This document shows positions 34,201 to 35,711 of a stretch of DNA of 35,711 nt, in pieces. This DNA is from DASVUC01 sp036387255 (GTDB lineage: Bacteria > Planctomycetota > Phycisphaerae > Tepidisphaerales > Tepidisphaeraceae). The notes below the pieces were generated by a model. It had not been told where the DNA came from and ran no database searches. It was given only the letters and a program-made list of their open reading frames with translations. The stretch covers positions 1 to 35,711 of the forward strand of contig DASVUC010000280.1 of the NCBI GenBank assembly GCA_036387255.1. The letters are read 5' to 3'. Numbering within the stretch: position 1 is the first letter of the stretch; every line of letters starts with the position of its first letter. The position numbers were made by a program, and so were the translations under genes.

Positions 34201-35711
34201 TGGAGCTCGATCTGCCCGGAGCCGGTGTGAATCACCGCGCCGTCAGCGATGTGCGCGTAGGTGTGGTTGTCAAGCTCCGCCGCGGAACCCGTTCCGTTAA
34301 ACGCAAACGTATCTCCGCTGCCGCCCGATTCACCAATCTGGATGTTCTGGAAGTTGTTGTCCGCCCGCACCAGCAGCGTGTCGCCGTTGACATGCGCGCC
34401 CGTCTTGATCTCGGCATCGACTTTGTTGTTGAAGTTCGTGTGGACGTACGATCCGCCGACGCCCGTCTGTCCGTCTTTGCTCCCCAGCCCCTTGATGCCG
34501 AAGATGCCGGACATATTCACGGCCTGCGCGTCGCTGCGCGCCTGGAGCGCGACGTCCTGCGCAGCGCGGCTCGATAGCAGCCGCAGCGTGTTCACTGATC
34601 CCGTTGCCGCCGCCGCCGTCAGGTCAACCGCCGCATCGTTCAGCGTCGTCAGCTTGATCTTGCTGGGCTGCCCCGAGACCAGCACCACCTTGTACTGAGT
34701 CCCGTCCGTCAGCCCGCCCACCGCGCTTGTCCCAACGTTATTGAACACAACCACATCGCCCGCTTTGAAGTAGCTCGCCGCGCCGAGGTTGATCGTGTCC
34801 GCCGCACTATCCACCGCCGACTTCGCATCAAACGCGTATTCGTTCACGTGCGCGTTCTGATCGATCGTCGCGCCGGCGGTGTTATCGATCTGGAAGTAAT
34901 TCAGCGAACCGCCCACCGCTGTCTTGTTCCCCTGCGCATTCGCCTGCGCCCACGACTGGAAGAACCCGTTCTGCAAGCCAAGGTTGGTGTTCAGCTTGTC
35001 GGTGATGTCCCCCACGCCCTTAAGCTGCAACCACTGGATGTCATAAGGCAAATAAGTCTTGCCCGTGATGTTCGCCGCCTTGTCGGCAACGACCGTTGCG
35101 CCCTGACCCACCTTCGCCGTCGCGTTCTCTTCGAACAAGCCGATGCTGATCGCGACGCTCGCCGATTTATCCCGGCTGTTGCCGTCCTTGCTCGCGTTGT
35201 ATTTCTCCGAGTCGATTGTCGCGATCGCGCTGATCTCCGGAACTTCAACCGTCAAAGAGTTAATCGTGACATTCCCACCCGTTGAGATCACCTTGCCGCC
35301 GTTGCCAATCGTCGCTGCCGTGGTGTCCGTATGATCAGCGAACGCCAAAGCGCCCGAGAAGGCGAACGGCTTCGTCTTCCCCGTCAGTTCATCAAACAGG
35401 CTCCCGCCCTTTTCAACGATGCGTCCCAGCAGGCTCGGTTGCAGCTTGTCCCAGGCGCTGTTGAGCGGACCGGTCGCTTTGCGGAAGTGCTTGTAAGCAA
35501 AGCCGCCGCCCACCGCCGATCCTGCGCCCGTGTCGTTCTTCGACGTGTTGATCGTCGCGTCGACGTTCACATTCCCGCCCGCCGCGATCGAACCGGAAAC
35601 CGTCGACTCGATGTCGCTCTCAAGCACCGAAATCGAAACGCCCACGCCCACCATGCCGTCTTTGAACGCGCCGGCGGAAGACGAGACGCTGTTGCTCTTC
35701 TCCATCCGGCT
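10257..35711 (-). CDS. Giant modular surface/adhesin-like protein, at least 8484 residues (N-terminus beyond window)
   Basis: A single frame without a stop runs from the right edge to TGA at 10257-10259. The first Met in view (35705) follows an in-frame Ser-Arg and has no signal peptide, so the gene continues upstream. Residues below are counted from that Met. Order: inserted HGL/TGD modules and an EF-hand-like loop (1-900); about 33 AYI-xxS repeats (900-3200); degenerate repeats (to 3550); a less repetitive part with helical insertions and W-motif modules (3550-5080); filamentous-haemagglutinin-like repeats (5080-5760); RTX-like repeats (5760-6180); three Calx-beta-like units (6180-6670); RTX array (6990-8020); Pro/Arg linker; two ConA-like modules (8110-8482). 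It ends SDDSLFKQLGL with no PEP-CTERM. No cysteine was seen. Known planctomycete giants often carry an N-terminal LEPR-XLL motif; whether this one does cannot be seen. A calcium-stabilised cell-surface adhesion role is inferred. Confidence 0.93.
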   Translation of the reverse strand, partial: SRMEKSNSVSSSAGAFKDGMVGVGVSISVLESDIESTVSGSIAAGGNVNVDATINTSKNDTGAGSAVGGGFAYKHFRKATGPLNSAWDKLQPSLLGRIVEKGGSLFDELTGKTKPFAFSGALAFADHTDTTAATIGNGGKVISTGGNVTINSLTVEVPEISAIATIDSEKYNASKDGNSRDKSASVAISIGLFEENATAKVGQGATVVADKAANITGKTYLPYDIQWLQLKGVGDITDKLNTNLGLQNGFFQSWAQANAQGNKTAVGGSLNYFQIDNTAGATIDQNAHVNEYAFDAKSAVDSAADTINLGAASYFKAGDVVVFNNVGTSAVGGLTDGTQYKVVLVSGQPSKIKLTTLNDAAVDLTAAAATGSVNTLRLLSSRAAQDVALQARSDAQAVNMSGIFGIKGLGSKDGQTGVGGSYVHTNFNNKVDAEIKTGAHVNGDTLLVRADNNFQNIQIGESGGSGDTFAFNGTGSAAELDNHTYAHIADGAVIHTGSGQIELQREFHNLVGDNNLHDGFEKLIKNPGEISSFTTESVNGSADTVNLGAGIFRDRVIIGDAGAPLVDVGPRFYQTGDVVVYRKGGPAIGGLEDNKIYNVIVHKVTFDVATKVDLALGKFDLGLAHGFATGDAVSYSIGSGVAIGGLANKGTYYVIVGLDNRIRLADTRDHALAGLSLALSSGGSGADQFLISQTVKLASSLANANSGLAINLDPAIAKAGGIHHFIQPEALSAKVEQYLKALDSNGDGQLTTADEAIAAVNAGTYTVKESLLVVAQDLSDVYNITLGVALGHNTGIGVSINVNLIDRDTQAYVGSQHDQAVGTTATTLASEGNAQIVAHNEGIQVAFSLAAAAVTPNPSQAADPLDGASLPNLFGEEADTSDPAEPAPKPAKSGLGIAGDASVIVITDNVRAYINSPATVKADELEVRATSRNILTTAAGAVAWATGGQSSNTGLAGSYSHNDVSSENVAFINGATVTADSVEVEAKRGGYIGSLTAGGAGAKGVKGTDGIAIAGSVSTNEIDNNTDAHISYSTLTTTGSVTVMAIDSSLIASLAGGIAAGNSLGVGVSVGTNIIGTASDPTRTTAYVDHSTLNIASGSVDVIATNQQPGSDARIYALAISGGKGSENGGIGGAGMVAVNTIHSVTSAYISNSTITETAGAGTVNVNVHAANVDGIVSIGGAVGLGAETGVGAAIGYNDIHAATSAYLDNTDITADGGVDLSARNSSVIGTFVLGVGAGKAKGGFGAAGSVAVNIIADPIDAHISNTSNVTAHDAVSVKAEDKSMIVAVSGGFGVHKQGIGVGLSVSYNRISNGLSAYIDQSHVTSSTSGITLLASSEALLIGVGAAGAGGKTIAGAGTLMINSVSNTVDAHVNLSTVWSLGDLVVTGREKSTMYVAALAGAGAPDGIAIGASIAYNFLGGSLNPADPNIISSNDGIAGMKTPSASGGAGTSNVTAYIKNSQVDATGSVKVTAGLEDPTGSASSGPLVQATKTINPSSAVTVAGNTVTFGAKHGLRTGDRIVYHNGGGTNINGLVDGQSYYVIVVDDYTIQLATSLSSAAAGTAIQLTSQGSGNAHKLAALDDVRAIVNPTSDNVKSNQITFDNAHNLADGQEVVYDNNGGTSIGGLTSGKSYYVIRIDDKNIKLATTAANATAKTAITLSSVGSGEGHDFVPLKTATTFNPASTVATDNASGNVIDLGSAHGLSTGDIVVYHNGGGSSVGGLSEGGSYYVIKVDDNKIRLAATAVDATSGKSINITSKGSGSAHQLVVKRNSVTLADQTIALATPISGSIVSVTAAGAGGGKVGGAGAIGLNFVRTNVEAYIAESTLQSVPAEAGNRHVTAAGDITVTAKDSSGVYSGVGAIAVGVGSGSAIGASLGVNDIRNNVKAHIEKAQVHSTGGNIALLADESATSFNISVGGEGTTGSGFAAGGSIAYNAIKNIVDAHVSSGADVNANKSISVKAHDTASIAALAGNIAIAPKGSAGVGIAFAVNEIADSVTATVDGSKAIAGGDLSLEAKFAKPTNLPPVLDVQIASMAVSGGEAQDIGGAGSVSLNWIKNNVAATIKNVGNIDTAAGADEIKAGGKLSVKASDESTINSLAGAIAIAGIGAQGASGAIGASVSYNYLGGDPNDTASTGKNVVQASLDNITGSVKAGSIDVSSTYNGQINNITVAGAAAGNFALGGAVSINKIHETTDAHIASASSVTATTGSTTITATDHGQIQALAGGVGLSFPKTGALGIAAGVSVASNEITDSTKAYIDSTKLTSKGDVSLDAEFTGTIKALTIGVAVGASGLGGGGGGFQASGAGAGSGNDIAASTEAYITSSNGAKGISTDGAVTITAHDESTILAGAGSIALAGGKGGVTASIGLSYVDNEINNDTKAYIGGSKVTAKKDISLSATNESTIDALAFSGSLAATVGGNSGSIAVGATIAKNTIGNDVAAYINSNSDVSTTVDGAININAGQTGTIEAQAVAVSVAISVGSSLAVAISGAGAGATNLILTTTNAYVDGSKTDSKGDTKITATNGSTIKSTIVAVGAAAAGIGASVAENLIGFEADGDQKAIEAQAYIKNASVTAAGKLDLEATGTQTITAAVGAGALGFSAGGDAALSLAGAGASAENKVAAKIRSYVENSGTAEGSSVIMKATDTSDVHAEVGAASLAFSLAGVGVAISIGVALGRNTINNQVETFISGSTVKSTGGVFEMTTKEESTITVNSIAASLAAAFGGEVAVAISGAGAEATNIINNGVKSYIDGSSVESGPSSGRRNLSMSATSNSTITSLVGAAAAAISGGEVAVAGAMGVSIARNLIGLNSITDTTGKRNQVLAYVNNSTVKANDVSVNAKAVDAVDTIAFAGSVAIAVGIGGAAAGSGAEATSRFDSNVHAYATNSNVTESHDVTIKAESQSHVKRSEAIGAALSVSLGAASVAASVVENSITNDVQAYVSTTSTRTLSSTGSVSVTADASKAKVEGVIVVTASVAGGAVALAGGGVDVHNKVDNNVSASISGPLTLKAGGNVSVMAHESAHLEADATNVNAALGFSLGAALGVGLVKNEINSDITASVNGATIYSTNTSVTAESTAEIPTTISTGVSAATTVASQGNRADADIATQVQAYVQNTTIESTEDVKIKAISTNTANTSARGGALGTVAVGAMIGDVKVGKGASVNEIEARIGTAATITGRSVEVKAVSDDNLLAESIAAGGGAIAISGAQSNVTSDNAALAKIDAGAKITATSLVVDSKHTQDIDAKADAYSVALGVGSGAGVANSINSKANVEIGGNVTVDATNIIINSTNKLTKERYNDSTNLRAGSASAANVTVLQSETNIGNASNPFEAKIDIGSGSKLTAHGDNKHPGTFKIEAITDVSAVDSVRIEAVSGFGVTVGISRIKAETSANINVTGATLINEAGDLFLTARSNANLHPSANLLVANAIGGAAGAEARGTANTRSKVDVNNASLKGASIYLESGRDSAGVPNLIDVSSATEITTFSLLPNINVPVPTADISESNIVNVRGTSKLQAQRDVNLVAAKGLGSKRARTEGLVLSLSAVPYGFPVPAGHTDNSSNQVTVDTTALVQAGINANSTVLIKPMKLGGVAQLDSSRLGQELTSAEKTALGLPTDMKYEFGRLSLSDISLGVSASTVIQAITGFKGGGDANAFYKWAQTNPSSIVPDTEDYSNTGRWTKLTIAYDLNTVASGALVQLNNNALVRTTDDSIYRFIGATISNADITHSNFADTTQWQVVAASIYRSDVTSAFKFSLTDKFYVVKPVDLESPKLTYRNLGTLLIDQRDTILSWIANHASNLEAVQRYQVQLDLIDQALTSYGLLETQTNGTNTVKLVKKDLDALFIDMPNVYATPGSVFVEADESYKDAIKTGVQDGDISARADAKIVINNASPFAMTVKDAVMKDNERIAVLDGKYTVLTPGKVYFNNAAVQEPTGAPAKTISITQDAFPISQYDLPNLPNANLPQDLYLVGDVINETGDVFITNNEGSINVSGEIRGQNVTILAKTDFNLNTDDWFHTNQDPRQYLNYNTARSQVRNDAGTTTSKTLDQLGLATQLDTAIHQDVSKIIAGGRVAVTARYLNINGLIQSGVQTVTLHINNSYNPTGTSSFLNDQGKAVTGIDFGTDGAPVNGYFDAQKQAIVVDDIVPQGGRIILAGQILSTGNGRLKVAYGYASVDIQNTSNYGLIVNRIDTTTDRVGEITIIDTLQNIKKDYKVSGGGVVETSYTASQPSGGISTVGSDANVSGVVYTLGNTTTHALTDSISFTPRSGLYYMWTEGQEKTKTTVYNYEKKSFNLFGDNDFADLLSKDNSWTDRTITFTDGAPLLESEVLAGITGVPAPSWSSGTYTVRYELQKDTDVDIIPNVTTVKYVGTDSSKGVANHRYQYKVGTSTVQIVLPDQNYLDTNFWTDVTSSTVEADVDFESSFVNYSTSHRQWTTGGGWLREKTVHTQITTVEGQTDYYTHVLRADYAIPLQFIGQASTPFVHISSDRGILVQGNIATPVTQSASRAITGSTVTGTGITADVTLTANNGSILSGDTVGLFGAAPQITTSGNVDLLVDGSKGNVDITAGGYVRITAISKDNNTSRLTITKIDAGGNVYVNAPNGIFAANSSSYIHGNLVELYTAKSGIGSSALPIRVDSDVLLTGGVAAHAKESIYLTEAVGDLKLVKPESFSGDASVESVDGDVSLSAEDGSIVDSFYEQFKPRTEEESQKLDEQLALTGTAAQQAAEAAIRSDENTQTQLYHAYWLNDRHATRSTFTSLTIATINAGTDTITFATNHGLSTGAQVIFNSTSQTTGTNLKTGFEYFAIVIDSKTIKLATSRYDASIAATPKAMDITLSGTGNVAVTGMTLRRFSYTTTSYPSSPSANDIKYGAGSYNADYVFHYTTQQKQDRINARTFSFNSLKYPLSSTLFNYLYPLANIPAQSVASSENANIIGNNITLHTERASHGIGKLNDVVSLDLSQGFASLSEENQQLVSSATIGDVIGVSHPVFAYKGAAGSVDLSNPNFSDTAKWTALTINFKTSAATSPVSLSSGKIVLVQKKGSYGLYKYVGAAGSFDLNQQDYGNASRWQKLNPTSSGSSGVNLVVGQLVQDATVVNDLTFQLIDDIDIEAAGNVRADTEGRVALQTTSDLNVEQITAGGDVRVQAGGAIVDANSSGTDAAISTLGNLDLSSGSYIGASATDPFRVQVTPTGQLSADAVGSLNIQQVATDLTIDSTNHAINNLTVSRVSAGGDAKIEVKQGDLTVGQVSSSAKVNLIANGAIQDLYDDALAPIANVIGTDVNLSAGKTIGTSTNFIDVKSTGEFTATAHDDIFLNSQADLNAKTITSTTGDVTLTVHGETNIGKITAGEDVRIDGDLSINDRDNDAAIDVDAKTAIFNAVTGVGSVSNALESRIAKVEGAVTSGGFWLDNTGNIEVGGISDEVGISAAGAVKVTAHSSITVSEAIDSGSGPVDLTASTDININAAITSGGGTVSLLAQRDINFNASGSVDTESGSPTVTITADTDHTGGGAITMADGSFVDARGGLIDVDATGNIVISLLKTTSDVSIDSSAGAIRDNATETINVDDIVAANALLHAATGIGTSTNALETQVDKLEAAGGSGGIFIDDQTGLTIGSIASAALPAASTTTGLSASGSIRITTTGFLTVTETVSSTNADVELEAIDSAATTILTDAAGKTSTSANDGSNADEDLIVTSGANVTAGTEVRLFAGDDLLVNLNSTVSAGTQVTLRGDHHHTSTDPDVGAGSRIDILGSLSSVDLLITGNRDADTFFLHPQLLSGHTRILGDVDGLLGGTDTFIIDRLPSVSTTHNRPDDALTRAVRDTIDLDGRGGTDNYTVNITSGGSTSYIINVHDTGALNDGADTLTINGTDAGNAKNATGNDVFLLRQNFVAYLWQTGVDADNRPTFGNVVERINYDDTINGRLVVNAGSGDDQFYVDDNSSITTLDGGQGKDTFQVGQVFGSNPNGFTYADGHSDQRTVANDVDGIDLTSDGDDIKLLGITRGWLSSGISYAMTIYGGENADTFNVYSNKAVLRMEGEAGNDTFVIRAFIADDKIIANGGGDDDHFEYNINAPISINGGAGFDTVVAIGTEKNDNFIITADGIFGAGLAIHLDGVEEATEVDGLEGDDNFFILSTRDNVVTTVIGGIGSDTFNVAGDVTAPVISQSLEGVTSVINQGTTSNDSRYNNMVVDGIALTIADEKQGKVVIEETGGSTDIAEDNGSTDSYKIYLVKPTAGVAAGSVAYLTVSAALGSSADRRMPTRTVAGDSAGGPHAAESLLISIDNGVTWLPAAVITFTAADWDMPRTILVKAAHDDAIEGDRKVMISHSLKVVSGNAALVAAYDKVAISNVEALVRDDDLGTVILHETDSQTRVLEGAAVKDANNVVIGNSQITDTYTLVLPFAPTSNVTVNLSYDNQVEVYDSNGNKITKVVFTTSNWDAPQTLTIKAVNDSVRENTRFSRIKHAFVSSDTRYNNAPQVDLDVKVVDDDSARVLVTETDGGTRLVKDKSGDSYSLRLVSKPASDVTVNLLGAGPTRFTSNSRISLTNLGAAVTATVTFADNAAGSTAEARRDTITRTDGGNWLTEGFRPGTIFTIAAGANAGTYKINAVTDAVITLTTDAVLTSASGQLITIQRKTPSVVFNSTNWFQDVSIGIEVDNAFLVDPSQQFLRQEPVREHIIANIGGPLIIEGGVAEGKDRSLKAAVMLPTEHTSAPIPLNLIVDETQQADRLNVFNDSSRSDDRGTLSSTELRNEVVKLGDADLTNNVRPMNLSGLGLSTGLTVDISEAQDRSQLVTIPGGITFDDIEVTDIMLGQGNDRLDISATSTGTPGASDKVVTVVHGGGNTLVTSTTNVTFSGSTITRTDAQSWSAVGFTAGLRVRVASGANAGVYEIQSIANNVMTIKGATFVAQSGTSTLTTNGDSIIVTGGGGAASPLVIFGDTSQDGSRYSTLPQFGIATPSAFAFNNAGDDFIDASASSSAVIVYGGAGNDTIIGSQAGDQLAGGSGADSIDGQSGADHLYGDSAMNLDYAVTGKTNEAHQVTRALWIPTSNSSTSTTADNLTAGPDTLTGNSGDDIIIGDHGIITQSTGTLRILTTGNVTRIESAQPNNGANDVIRGNTGADQIIGGSGADNIQGNEDADIMLADNGVIDRSGAALSLSSIYTTQPTVGGDDVVAGNDASDTILAGFGNDSVDAGEGANIVIGDNGLLTYSSGTLTRIETTDAAQGGSDSITAGNSADIVLGGQGGDSITTTGGNDIVLGDNGFISYVVLDNDPSDIDLISTNAPTSGGSDSINAGIGNDIVMGGTAGDSIAGNEGNDLVFGDHGEVRGNIDLSLLPLETLTPAFTFSSIDTQNSHGGGNDSITGDAGKDILIGGQGVDTILGGSEDDDIIGGHNVAGGNDAGDYLDGGTGNDVIAGDNATINRRPDALSPLVRTLTGASIYSVAFGTDGLAQVDGASRANPTGASARTVTLFDHDDATQANNTDRFGNDYIAGGANNDSLFGQLGNDTVQGDGSIAGALAVTPAPVGAYRDAQGVLKITPSVEAATDGDDYIEGNGGSDVVFGNLGQDDIIGGSSNFFGLTQASQRPDGGDLLFGGAGTDVARNDTGDTANGNHTRDADVIVGDNGTIHRLVASTGQFLTFNYDNYAPDTNPGTYDRIIPRAVSWLDYTPGGLSVSAGAAFDRGAADEIHGESGDDIVYGLLGNDVIFGEGQDDDLVGGVGFDWISGGTGDDGVLGDDGRITTSRNGTAEPLNNLTLAVLQSNIQTAGGAQQATINVTGKLKKSVNLTPFDVDYIKTPSDDIIFGGLGDDSLHGGAGDDAISGGEALSEAYIQNVDGTGVVIGIRRSDYTTPYNPGNVLRFNPDDVDSKRYDRTRRAGEFALYDEYDPMRIIQLAADGSLDKTNTGKQFLLNFSTTEGITQTSTTYGTVMSDGNDAIFGDNGNDWLVGGTGRDNLYGGFGNDLLNADDNQTTASGANTSPDTHPSYEDRAFGGGGRDVLIANTGGDRLIDWTGEFNSYLVPFSPFGLGTVSRMLAPQLAEYLYSLSAGDGADFTRAADTGSDPARNGEPEGELGLVRQQDQQWRDQTGSPMDPQPGNIPGGRRDVLRSSNFNDGSTQAFTADSGTWNVSGGALQVAATSTSGDAVSVYQVGDALPTYFEIVASINVVKPTAGWKANSYIIFDYQSPTDFKFAGIDISINKLVMGHRNASGWIIDQQTPYSAKPGTYYNMLVAINGLTATLMVNNAKVFAYAFAPRVIDGYSFGLNYGLVGVGSQSSKGIFDNVSVQVLPPQITMTKSEDFASGKGAMFGAAETGTWTSTAGRYTTTPTTTQATSITLMDPGVQRLQSGSYLELSSTVNTQTRGGFVFDYYSPDDYKYVAIDAKTGQVVVGHKTKKGFTTDYVIAKTITAGADNTLGISLRGSTVSVTLNGQPIFGYTYNAVVVDGRFGLFAQDGASSFDNLSFKSDDSLFKQLGL
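10280..11368 (-). repeat. Two tandem concanavalin-A-like modules at the C-terminus of the giant protein
   Basis: The module at ~10830-11368 runs from SSNFNDGSTQAF to FDNVSVQV. The module at 10280-10800 runs from SEDFASGKGAMFG to SSFDNLSFK. Both share the order GTW-x-(V/S)-x-(A/G)-G, then Y-(I/V)-x-FDY-x-SP-x-D(F/Y)K(F/Y)-(A/V)-(G/A)-ID, then (V/M)GH(R/K), then (F/Y)(A/T)Y-x-(A/P)-x-V-(I/V)DG and a final FDN. This is the LamG / DUF1080-type jelly-roll pattern, a fold often used for sugar binding. Ligand unknown. Confidence 0.7.
11648..14738 (-). repeat. RTX (haemolysin-type) calcium-binding repeat array
   Basis: About 1030 residues are built from GGxGxDxUx nonapeptides, for example YGGAGNDTI, GGSGADSI, GNEGNDLVF and GGFGNDLL. 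They are grouped in blocks of three to five. Many blocks end in (G/A)D(N/H)G followed by a strand-forming insert and a GG-x-D re-entry, which makes a higher-order repeat. Known RTX repeats form calcium-bound parallel beta-rolls that fold outside the cell. Unlike type I secreted toxins, the array is not at the extreme C-terminus. Confidence 0.88.
14930..16020 (-). repeat. Two copies of a TITRTD-(x)W-GF-GANAGxY module
   Basis: One copy lies at ~15795-16020 and one at ~14930-15140. Both read TITRTD-x-x-x-W then GF-x-x-G, then (A/V)ASGANAG-like bases (AAGANAGTYKI and ASGANAGVYEI), then a hydrophobic strand ending in Leu/Ile-Thr-rich sequence. Length is about 70 residues. From memory, similar units recur in other giant bacterial surface proteins; I cannot name the family with certainty. 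Confidence 0.6.
15700..17090 (-). repeat. Three Calx-beta-like units
   Basis: Three starts share V-x-(V/I)-x-E-T-(G/D)-x-x-T: GKVVIEETGG (about 17055-17085), GTVILHETDS (about 16580-16610) and ARVLVTETDG (about 16180-16212). The first two are followed by a strand, a (T/N)W-x-x-P-(R/Q)-T-(I/L)-x-(V/I)-KA step and an RYNN / DDD end. This matches Calx-beta calcium-binding beta-sandwiches. The third unit is interrupted by the TITRTD module. Confidence 0.6.
17190..18420 (-). repeat. Divergent RTX-like repeats with DTF/DQF cores
   Basis: Degenerate RTX-type units such as GSGDDQFYV, GGQGKDTFQV, GGENADTFNV, GEAGNDTFVI and GGIGSDTFNV are separated by longer inserts than in the main array. They end just before the Calx-beta-like units. 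Calcium binding is plausible, with the Asp/Asn positions kept in most units. Confidence 0.65.
18430..20410 (-). repeat. Filamentous-haemagglutinin-like beta-helix repeats
   Basis: Short strand repeats of the type (D/G)-V-x-(L/I)-x-A-x-x-(D/G)-I fill about 650 residues. A longer unit occurs twice: G-(V/I)-G-(S/T)-x-(S/T)-NALE(S/T)-x-(A/V)-(A/D)-K-(V/L)-E, then GG-(F/I)-(W/F), then a strand ending (I/S)-G-x-I. The pattern fits a right-handed parallel beta-helix as in haemagglutinin-type adhesins. Confidence 0.65.
21150..21417 (-). repeat. HGL/TGD/YYVI-type module, isolated copy
   Basis: This copy reads TITFATNHGLSTGAQVIF, then a Y-F-A-I-V-I-D-S-K-T-IKLAT strand pair, then an ITLSGTG end. It is the most C-terminal of seven copies of the module described at 30398-31232, and its GD step has become GA. 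Confidence 0.6.
21440..21600 (-). other. Probable helical insertion in the giant protein
   Basis: The stretch FKPRTEEESQKLDEQLA followed by TAAQQAAEAAIRSDE is rich in Glu, Gln, Ala and Leu with a heptad-like spacing. This is unlike the surrounding Gly/Thr/Val strand repeats, so a helix or short coiled coil is likely. Confidence 0.5.
24230..24395 (-). other. Second probable helical insertion (helical hairpin)
   Basis: The residues from NLGTLLIDQRDTILSWI through NLEAVQRYQVQLDLIDQAL form two amphipathic helices with Leu/Ile at 3-4 residue steps. They sit inside an otherwise strand-rich section and next to two W-motif modules. Confidence 0.5.
26100..33000 (-). repeat. Array of about 33 AYI-xxS beta-strand repeats
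   Basis: About 2300 residues carry a repeat of roughly 55-75 residues. Each unit has a Gly/Ala-rich hydrophobic stretch, then (V/I)-x-x-N-x-I-x-(N/D)-x-(V/T)-x-A-(Y/H)-(I/V)-x-x-S-x-(V/T)-x-(A/S)-x-(G/D)-x-(V/I)-x-(V/L)-x-A. Examples are KAYIDSTKLTSKGD, QAYIKNASVTAAGK and LAYVNNSTVKAND. I counted about 33 well-formed units by eye, with further degenerate ones on both sides. The pattern fits a long solenoid. The units are related in protein but diverged in DNA. Confidence 0.8.
30398..31232 (-). repeat. Three tandem HGL/TGD/YYVI modules inserted in the AYI array
   Basis: Three copies of about 90 residues follow one another. Each has I-x-(F/L)-x-x-x-HGL-x-(T/D)-G-(D/Q), then (V/I)-VY-(H/D)-NGGG, then a GL-x-x-G-x-(S)YYVI strand, then (V/I)-DD-x-x-I-(K/R/Q)-LA-(T), then an Ala-rich loop, an I-x-(L/I)-(T/S)-S strand and GSG-x-x-H. 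They interrupt the AYI repeats, so they probably form small domains projecting from the solenoid. I do not know a family name for them. Confidence 0.75.
33450..33485 (-). other. EF-hand-like calcium loop in the giant protein
   Basis: Twelve codons read DSNGDGQLTTAD, with Asp1, Asn3, Asp5, Gly6 and Asp12 as in EF-hand and dockerin loops; Glu follows at position 13. Flanking residues (EQYLKAL before, EAIAAV after) could form the two helices. It is a lone loop among strand repeats. Confidence 0.6.
33640..34085 (-). repeat. Two adjacent HGL/TGD/YYVI-type modules
   Basis: The first copy contains YQTGDVVVYRKGGPAIGGL and a KIYNVIVHKV strand. The second contains AHGFATGDAVSY, a GGLANKGTYYVIV strand, NRIRLADT and GGSG. 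Both match the modules at 30398-31232 with loop changes. Confidence 0.65.
34620..34800 (-). repeat. HGL/TGD/YYVI-type module, most N-terminal copy in view
   Basis: This copy reads TINLGAASYFKAGDVVVF, then GGLTDGTQYKVVLV, then KIKLTTLNDAAVDL. It keeps the GD-VV, GGL-x-x-G-x-x-Y and K-I-K-L steps but has lost HGL. Confidence 0.6.

Overview
The window looks like chromosomal DNA of a GC-rich planctomycete, most likely class Phycisphaerae. This is inferred from family style, not from a marker gene. Two secreted proteins end in a VPEP motif, a hydrophobic stretch and a run of arginines (PEP-CTERM sorting), preceded by paired dockerin-like GDADLNG/DDYGAID calcium loops. A gigantic surface-protein gene of a kind common in that phylum fills the right-hand 71% of the window.

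Left part (1-10260). A truncated lipoprotein gene (minus, 1-227) diverges from a secreted double beta-propeller gene (plus, 354-2300). The propeller gene converges on, and overlaps by 4 bases, a 1254-residue secreted GH13 alpha-amylase-like enzyme (minus, 2297-6061). Upstream of that enzyme, on the same strand, lies a secreted trypsin-like protease (minus, 6195-8147). The amylase and protease share a ~195-residue C-terminal cassette (beta-strand tail, dockerin-like pair, PEP-CTERM). A DUF1275 (YoaK-like) membrane protein with a fused C-terminal STAS domain is read divergently (plus, 8394-9554). Its 3' end overlaps by 35 bases the 3' end of an unrecognised 246-residue gene (minus, 9520-10260).

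Right part (10257-35711). One uninterrupted minus-strand reading frame runs off the right edge and encodes at least 8484 residues (roughly 850 kDa) of a modular, almost entirely beta-structured giant surface or adhesin-like protein. I saw no cysteine in it. In protein order it holds: an opening region with inserted beta modules and one EF-hand-like loop; about 33 'AYI-xxS' beta-helix-type repeats; a long less repetitive section with two probable helical insertions; filamentous-haemagglutinin-like repeats; RTX-like repeats; three Calx-beta-like units; about 1000 residues of RTX calcium-binding repeats; and two tandem concanavalin-A-like modules at the C-terminus. The N-terminus, signal sequence and promoter lie outside the window. 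Its stop codon overlaps the GTG start of the 246-residue gene (GTGA), so the two are probably co-translated.

Together the genes look like a cell-surface and extracellular locus: exported hydrolases that share a sorting tail, beside a giant calcium-dependent surface protein and its coupled small partner. I saw no tRNA, rRNA, CRISPR array, insertion sequence or phage gene. The most unusual content is the giant protein's module architecture, its translationally coupled unknown partner, and the DUF1275-STAS fusion.
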